DNA of 9,348 nt from DATDAH01 sp036525535 (GTDB taxonomy: Bacteria; Actinomycetota; Acidimicrobiia; Acidimicrobiales; DATDAH01), in contig DATDAH010000331.1 of assembly GCA_036525535.1 (NCBI GenBank), forward strand, positions 1-9,348, read 5' to 3'. The notes under the pieces are model-generated. The model worked only from the letters and a program-made list of their open reading frames with translations, did no database searches and had not been told where the DNA came from. Numbering within the stretch: position 1 is the stretch's first letter; the number at the start of each line of letters is the position of its first letter. Position numbers and translations under genes: made by a program. Below are positions 5,878 to 9,348 of the stretch, piece after piece.

Positions 5878-5908
5878 TGAGAGACGCTGTGCTTCCTGGT
5901 CGCCTCGC

Positions 5909-7189
5909 CTAGCGGCTCGGCTCCATTGCCGCGACCTCCATGGCGGCGGCGGAGGCCAGGTCGGCCACCCGCTCCAGCTCGTCCTTGGTGTGGGCCAGGC
6001 CCGGGAAGAGGACCTCGTAGCCGCCGGGGGCGATCGCCACGCCCCGGTCGAGCAGGGCGTGGAAGAAGGCGGCGTAGAGGGCCTCGTCGGTCCGCTTGGC
6101 CGCCTCGTAGTCCCGGGGCTCGTCGGTGGCGAAGTAGAGGCCGAGGAGCGGGCCGACGACCGGGACCCGGATGGGCAGGCCCGACTCGGCGATCACGTCG
6201 GTCAGCCAACCCCCGAGCATCTCGGCCCGTCCCGCCAGCATCCGGTAGGCGCCATCGTCCAGCTCGCCGAGGACGGCGAGGCCGGCGGCGGTCGCCAGGG
6301 GGTTCCCGGAGAGCGTGCCCGCCTGGTACACGGGGCCGTCGGGGGCGAGCACGGCCATGACGTCGGCCCGTCCGCCGATCGCCGCCAGCGGCAGGCCACC
6401 CCCGATGACCTTGCCGAAGCAGGACAGGTCCGGGGTGACGGCGAAGGTGCCCTGGGCCCCGGCGGCGCCGAGGCGGAACCCGGTGATCACCTCGTCGAAG
6501 ATCAGCAGGGCGCCGGCGGCGTCGCACGCCGCTCGCAGGCCGTCGAGGAAGCCGTCGACCGGCGGGATCAAGCCCATGTTGGCGGCCACCGGCTCGACGA
6601 TGACCGCGGCCACGTCGTCACCGATGTCGGGCACCACGTTGTAGGGGGCGACCAGGGTCTCGGCCACCGCCGAGGCGGGCACCCCGGCCGAGCCGGGCAG
6701 GCCGAGGGTGGCCACCCCGCTGCCGGAGCCGGCCAGCAGGGCGTCGCCGTGGCCGTGGTAGTTGCCGGCGAACTTGATGACCCGGTCCCGGCCGGTGAAG
6801 CCCCGGGCGATGCGCAACGCGGTCATCGTGGCCTCGGTGCCGCTGTTGACCAGACGGACCCGGTCCACCGACGGCACGCGCTCGACGATGGCCTCCGCCA
6901 GCAGGACCTCACCCTCGGTGGGGGCGCCGTAGGACGTCCCCCGTTCGGCCGCCCGCTGCACCGCCTCGACGACGGCCGGGTGGCTGTGGCCCAGGATGAC
7001 GGCGCCGTAGGACTGGACGAAGTCGGTGTAGCGCCGGCCCTCGACGTCCCAGACGTAGGCCCCTTCGGCCCGGGCGACGAAGTAGGGCTCGCCGCCGACC
7101 GAGCCGAAGGCCCGGACCGGTGAGTCCACCCCACCGGGGATGACCGCACGGGCGCGGGCGAAGAGGCCGGTGTTGGTGAGGTTGCTCAC
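5909..7189 (-). CDS. hemL: Glutamate-1-semialdehyde 2,1-aminomutase
   Basis: HemL converts glutamate 1-semialdehyde to 5-aminolevulinate with pyridoxal phosphate, the last step of the C5 route to tetrapyrroles. The 426 residues match the usual family length. Visible motifs: GGVDSPVRAF near the N-terminus (19-28), NSGTEA at 115-120 for cofactor phosphate, NYHGH at 143-147, FDEVITGFR at 231-239 with the Asp that contacts the pyridine nitrogen, and the Schiff-base Lys260 in CFGKVIGGGLP. The GTG at 7189 overlaps the hemB stop in GTGA, so the two are translationally coupled and hemL probably lacks its own promoter. Its product is the direct substrate of HemB, encoded just upstream. HemL instead of 5-aminolevulinate synthase shows that this organism uses glutamyl-tRNA as precursor; hemA (glutamyl-tRNA reductase) is not in the window. 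Confidence 0.97.
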   Translation of the reverse strand: MSNLTNTGLFARARAVIPGGVDSPVRAFGSVGGEPYFVARAEGAYVWDVEGRRYTDFVQSYGAVILGHSHPAVVEAVQRAAERGTSYGAPTEGEVLLAEAIVERVPSVDRVRLVNSGTEATMTALRIARGFTGRDRVIKFAGNYHGHGDALLAGSGSGVATLGLPGSAGVPASAVAETLVAPYNVVPDIGDDVAAVIVEPVAANMGLIPPVDGFLDGLRAACDAAGALLIFDEVITGFRLGAAGAQGTFAVTPDLSCFGKVIGGGLPLAAIGGRADVMAVLAPDGPVYQAGTLSGNPLATAAGLAVLGELDDGAYRMLAGRAEMLGGWLTDVIAESGLPIRVPVVGPLLGLYFATDEPRDYEAAKRTDEALYAAFFHALLDRGVAIAPGGYEVLFPGLAHTKDELERVADLASAAAMEVAAMEPSR

Positions 7190-8163
7190 AACGACGAGGC
7201 GATCTCGCGGGCGGCGTAGGTCAGGATCATGTCGGCGCCCGCCCGCCGAATGGCGGTCAGGTGCTCGGCCAGGACAGCCTCGCCGTCGATCCAGCCGTTC
7301 TCGGCCGCAGCCTTCACCATCGCGTACTCACCGGAGACGTGATAGGCCGCCAGCGGAACGTCGATCGCGGCCCGGGCCCGGACGATGACGTCGAGGTAGG
7401 CCAAGGCGGGCTTGACCATGACCAGGTCGGCTCCTTCCTCGAGGTCGAGGCGGATCTCCTCCAGGGCCTCCCGGGCGTTGCGCGGGTCCTGCTGGTAGCC
7501 CTTGCGGTCCCCACCGCCGACGATCTCGACGTCGACCGCCTCGCGGAACGGGCCGTAGAGGCCGGAGGCGTACTTGGCGGCGTAGGCCAGGATGGCGACG
7601 TCGACGAAGCCGCTCCCGTCCAGCGCCGTGCGGATCGCTCGGACCTGGCCGTCCATCATCCCGGAGGGGGCCACGATGTCGGCCCCGGCCTCGGCCTGGG
7701 CGACCGCGGCCAGGGCGTAGCGCTCGATGGTGGCGTCATTGTCCACCCGGCCGTCGGTCGTGAGGACACCGCAGTGGCCGTGGTCGGTGTACTCGTCCAG
7801 GCAGAGGTCGGGGATGAGCACGAGGCGGTCACCGATGTCGTCGCGCAGGTCCCGCAGGGCGAGCTGGACGATGCCGTCGGGGTTCCAGGCCCCCGAGCCC
7901 TCGTCGTCCTTGTGCTCCGGGATGCCGAAGAGGACCACGGCCGGGACGCCCAGCGCGGCCAGTTCGGTCACCTCCTTGCGCAGGCTCTCCCGGGTGTGCT
8001 GCACCTGGCCGGGGAGCGACCTGATGGGCTGGGGCTCGTCGATGCCCTCCCGCACGAACAGCGGAGCGATCAGGTCGTCGACCGACAGCCGGGTCTCCGC
8101 GACCAGGCGACGCAGGGCCGGCGTGCGCCGCAACCGCCGCATCCGCCGCTCCGGGAAACCCAT
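7186..8163 (-). CDS. hemB: Porphobilinogen synthase (5-aminolevulinate dehydratase)
   Basis: HemB condenses two 5-aminolevulinates to porphobilinogen. The 325-residue product has both catalytic lysines, Lys197 in YAAKYAS and Lys251 in MVKPALAYLD. The metal loop reads DLCLDEYTDHGHCG (119-132): Cys121, Asp123 and Cys131 stand where zinc enzymes have three Cys, and magnesium-type enzymes have Ala/Asp. I recall a similar mixed loop in other actinobacteria. The open frame extends to ATG 8208, adding 15 residues (MAPFYREAG and on), but ATG 8163 is preferred. Conserved sequence begins there, a TAGCCT box lies 8 bases before it, and the longer form would overlap the start of the divergent DUF885 gene. 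It overlaps hemL by four bases downstream. The start choice is less sure than the identity. Confidence 0.95.
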   Translation of the reverse strand: MGFPERRMRRLRRTPALRRLVAETRLSVDDLIAPLFVREGIDEPQPIRSLPGQVQHTRESLRKEVTELAALGVPAVVLFGIPEHKDDEGSGAWNPDGIVQLALRDLRDDIGDRLVLIPDLCLDEYTDHGHCGVLTTDGRVDNDATIERYALAAVAQAEAGADIVAPSGMMDGQVRAIRTALDGSGFVDVAILAYAAKYASGLYGPFREAVDVEIVGGGDRKGYQQDPRNAREALEEIRLDLEEGADLVMVKPALAYLDVIVRARAAIDVPLAAYHVSGEYAMVKAAAENGWIDGEAVLAEHLTAIRRAGADMILTYAAREIASSL

Positions 8164-8171
8164 GGTCAGGA

Positions 8172-8177
8172 AGGCTA
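8172..8177 (-). promoter_or_regulatory. Candidate -10 box for leaderless hemB transcript
   Basis: TAGCCT on the minus strand ends 8 bases before ATG 8163 and shares TAGCCTTC with the kinase start. No Shine-Dalgarno lies between. It supports 8163 over 8208 as the hemB start. It sits in a 43-base divergent gap also holding the DUF885 box. Confidence 0.45.
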
Positions 8178-8194
8178 CGGCCCCGGCCTCGCGG

Positions 8195-8200
8195 TAGAAC
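8195..8200 (+). promoter_or_regulatory. Candidate -10 box for leaderless DUF885 transcript
   Basis: TAGAAC ends six bases before ATG 8207. The 15 bases before the start (CGGTAGAACGGGGCC) match those before zwf with a single difference and identical spacing. The TAG of this box is also an in-frame stop, so translation cannot begin farther upstream. Confidence 0.45.
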
Positions 8201-8206
8201 GGGGCC

Positions 8207-9348
8207 ATGAGCGACGCTGACCTCCGCCGGATCGCCGATGCCTACTGGGAGGCGGTGCTGGACGCCTCGCCCGTCTACGCCACGTTCGTGGGCGACCACC
8301 GCTACGACGACCGCATGGACGACCTGTCCGCGACGGCCGAGTCCGCCCACCTCGGCGTGGTCGCCGCGCTGGACCAGGACGTCGACCTCCTGGACGCGGC
8401 GACCCTCTCCGCCCAGGGTCGGGTGACGCGGGGCCTGTTGCGGGCCGAGGTCGAGAGCCTCCGCACCCGAGTCGAGCTCCGCCTGGCGGAGCTGGCCTCG
8501 GACCAGAACACGGGGGCGCACGCCGACCTCCTGCAGATCGCGCCCCAGACCCGGGCCAGCGACGCTCGGTCCGCCGATCGGCTGGTCGAGCGGTACCGCC
8601 AGGCCGGCCGCTTCCTCGACCAGGCCGCCGAGCGCTTCCGGTCCGGCCTGGCCGCCGGGCGGACCCCCGCCGCCATCTGCATCGAACGCTCCCTCAACCA
8701 GGTCGACGGCTACCTGGCCTCGTCCCTCGACGATGACCCGTTCGTCCAGCTCCCACCGCCCCAGGACACCGAGGGCTGGGACGAGGACGCGTGGCGGGAT
8801 CAGCTGCGCCACGTCACCGAGGAGATCATCCGCCCCGGGTTCGTCCGCTACCGGGCCGTGCTGGCCGACGACCTCCAGCCGGTGGCCCGCCCCGACGAGC
8901 GTCCCGGCCTGTGCCACCTCGACGGCGGCGACGAGATCTACGCCGCCCTGGTCCGCCTCCACACCACCACCGACCTCAGCCCCCAGGAGCTGCACGACAT
9001 CGGGATGGAGGAGATCACCGAGCGCCTGCCCGTCGAGTACGCCGAGATCGGGGGGCGGGCCTTCGGCCTCCCCGACACCGAGGCGGTGTTCGACCGCCTG
9101 CGTTCGGACCCGGCCCTCAGGTACGCCACGGGCGACGAGATCATGGCCGACGCCGCCGATGCCCTCGGCCGGGCCAAGGCGGCGATGGGCGCCTGGTTCG
9201 GGCGCCTACCCGAGTCCGACTGCGCCATCGTCCCGGTGCCCGAGTACCTGGCCGCCGACGCCCCTGCCGCCTACTACTTCCCGCCGGCGGGCGACGGCAG
9301 CCGGCCCGGCACGTACTACGTCAACACCCACAACCCGGGCGACAAGTC
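8207..9348 (+). CDS. DUF885 family protein, C-terminus beyond the window
   Basis: 380 complete codons with no stop, running off the right edge. The N-terminus (IADAYWEAVLDASPVYATFV then GDHRYDDR) and the late segment AYYFPPAGDGSRPGTYYVNT are typical of the DUF885 family, usually about 550-600 residues. The middle is helical and rich in Asp, Glu and Arg. Family members are often described as possible metallopeptidase-like proteins with an HExxPGH-type motif in the C-terminal half; that part is not visible, so no activity can be claimed here. There is no signal peptide or membrane helix, so it is probably cytoplasmic. ATG 8207 is the earliest possible start because TAG lies in frame 12 bases upstream. 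It is divergent from hemB, with 43 bases between the two preferred starts. No functional link to heme synthesis is evident. Confidence 0.88.
   Translation, partial: MSDADLRRIADAYWEAVLDASPVYATFVGDHRYDDRMDDLSATAESAHLGVVAALDQDVDLLDAATLSAQGRVTRGLLRAEVESLRTRVELRLAELASDQNTGAHADLLQIAPQTRASDARSADRLVERYRQAGRFLDQAAERFRSGLAAGRTPAAICIERSLNQVDGYLASSLDDDPFVQLPPPQDTEGWDEDAWRDQLRHVTEEIIRPGFVRYRAVLADDLQPVARPDERPGLCHLDGGDEIYAALVRLHTTTDLSPQELHDIGMEEITERLPVEYAEIGGRAFGLPDTEAVFDRLRSDPALRYATGDEIMADAADALGRAKAAMGAWFGRLPESDCAIVPVPEYLAADAPAAYYFPPAGDGSRPGTYYVNTHNPGDK

Noticed and set aside
4275..5912. 545-codon open frame on the plus strand opposite zwf and the kinase start
   Set aside because: It is the antisense shadow of zwf in very GC-rich DNA. 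The minus strand encodes clear G6PDH motifs, while this frame gives low-complexity Val/Gly/Asp/Leu sequence.
5828..7123. 431-codon plus-strand open frame opposite hemL
   Set aside because: HemL on the minus strand has all family motifs. The plus-strand product is Gly/Asp/Val-rich without any recognisable domain.
7829..8995. 388-codon minus-strand open frame opposite DUF885 and hemB's start
   Set aside because: The plus-strand frame carries DUF885 features and a start supported by an upstream stop and -10-like box. The minus frame is low-complexity and overlaps hemB out of frame.

Overview
The window is very GC-rich, gene-dense chromosomal DNA with tight gene spacing and many GTG starts. The gene content fits a high-GC actinobacterium: a b6f-like cytochrome b, a geranylgeranyl-reductase-family enzyme, C5-pathway heme genes and a short Zwf. 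The best guess is class Acidimicrobiia; this rests on the look of the respiratory proteins and codon use, not on a database search. I see no tRNA, rRNA, CRISPR array, insertion sequence or phage gene.

Positions 1-1093 (minus strand) hold the start of a respiratory operon. In order of transcription it encodes a 142-residue three-helix membrane protein, a cytoplasmic two-cluster [4Fe-4S] ferredoxin, and the N-terminus of a cytochrome b cut by the window edge. Positions 1094-1331 are a divergent control region with a CRP/GlxR-like palindrome and candidate -10 boxes. Positions 1332-3325 (plus strand) hold a membrane-anchored mono-heme cytochrome c and, two bases later, an FAD-dependent geranylgeranyl-reductase-family enzyme that may reduce the menaquinone tail. 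Together this looks like a menaquinol-oxidising bc-type module with an unusual ferredoxin partner.

Positions 3329-8163 (minus strand) hold four genes transcribed in the order hemB, hemL, zwf and an aminoglycoside-phosphotransferase-fold kinase. hemB and hemL overlap by four bases and supply tetrapyrrole precursor by the C5 route, which could feed the nearby cytochromes. zwf opens the oxidative pentose phosphate pathway. The kinase's substrate is unknown. It meets the reductase gene tail to tail with only three bases between them. From 8207 to the right edge (plus strand) there is a DUF885 protein, cut at its C-terminus and divergent from hemB.

The two least expected features are the ferredoxin gene inside the cytochrome b operon, and a pattern at four starts (zwf, DUF885, hemB, kinase). 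Each of these starts lacks a good Shine-Dalgarno sequence and has a TAGAAC or TAGCCT box 6-8 bases before the start codon, as expected for leaderless transcripts.
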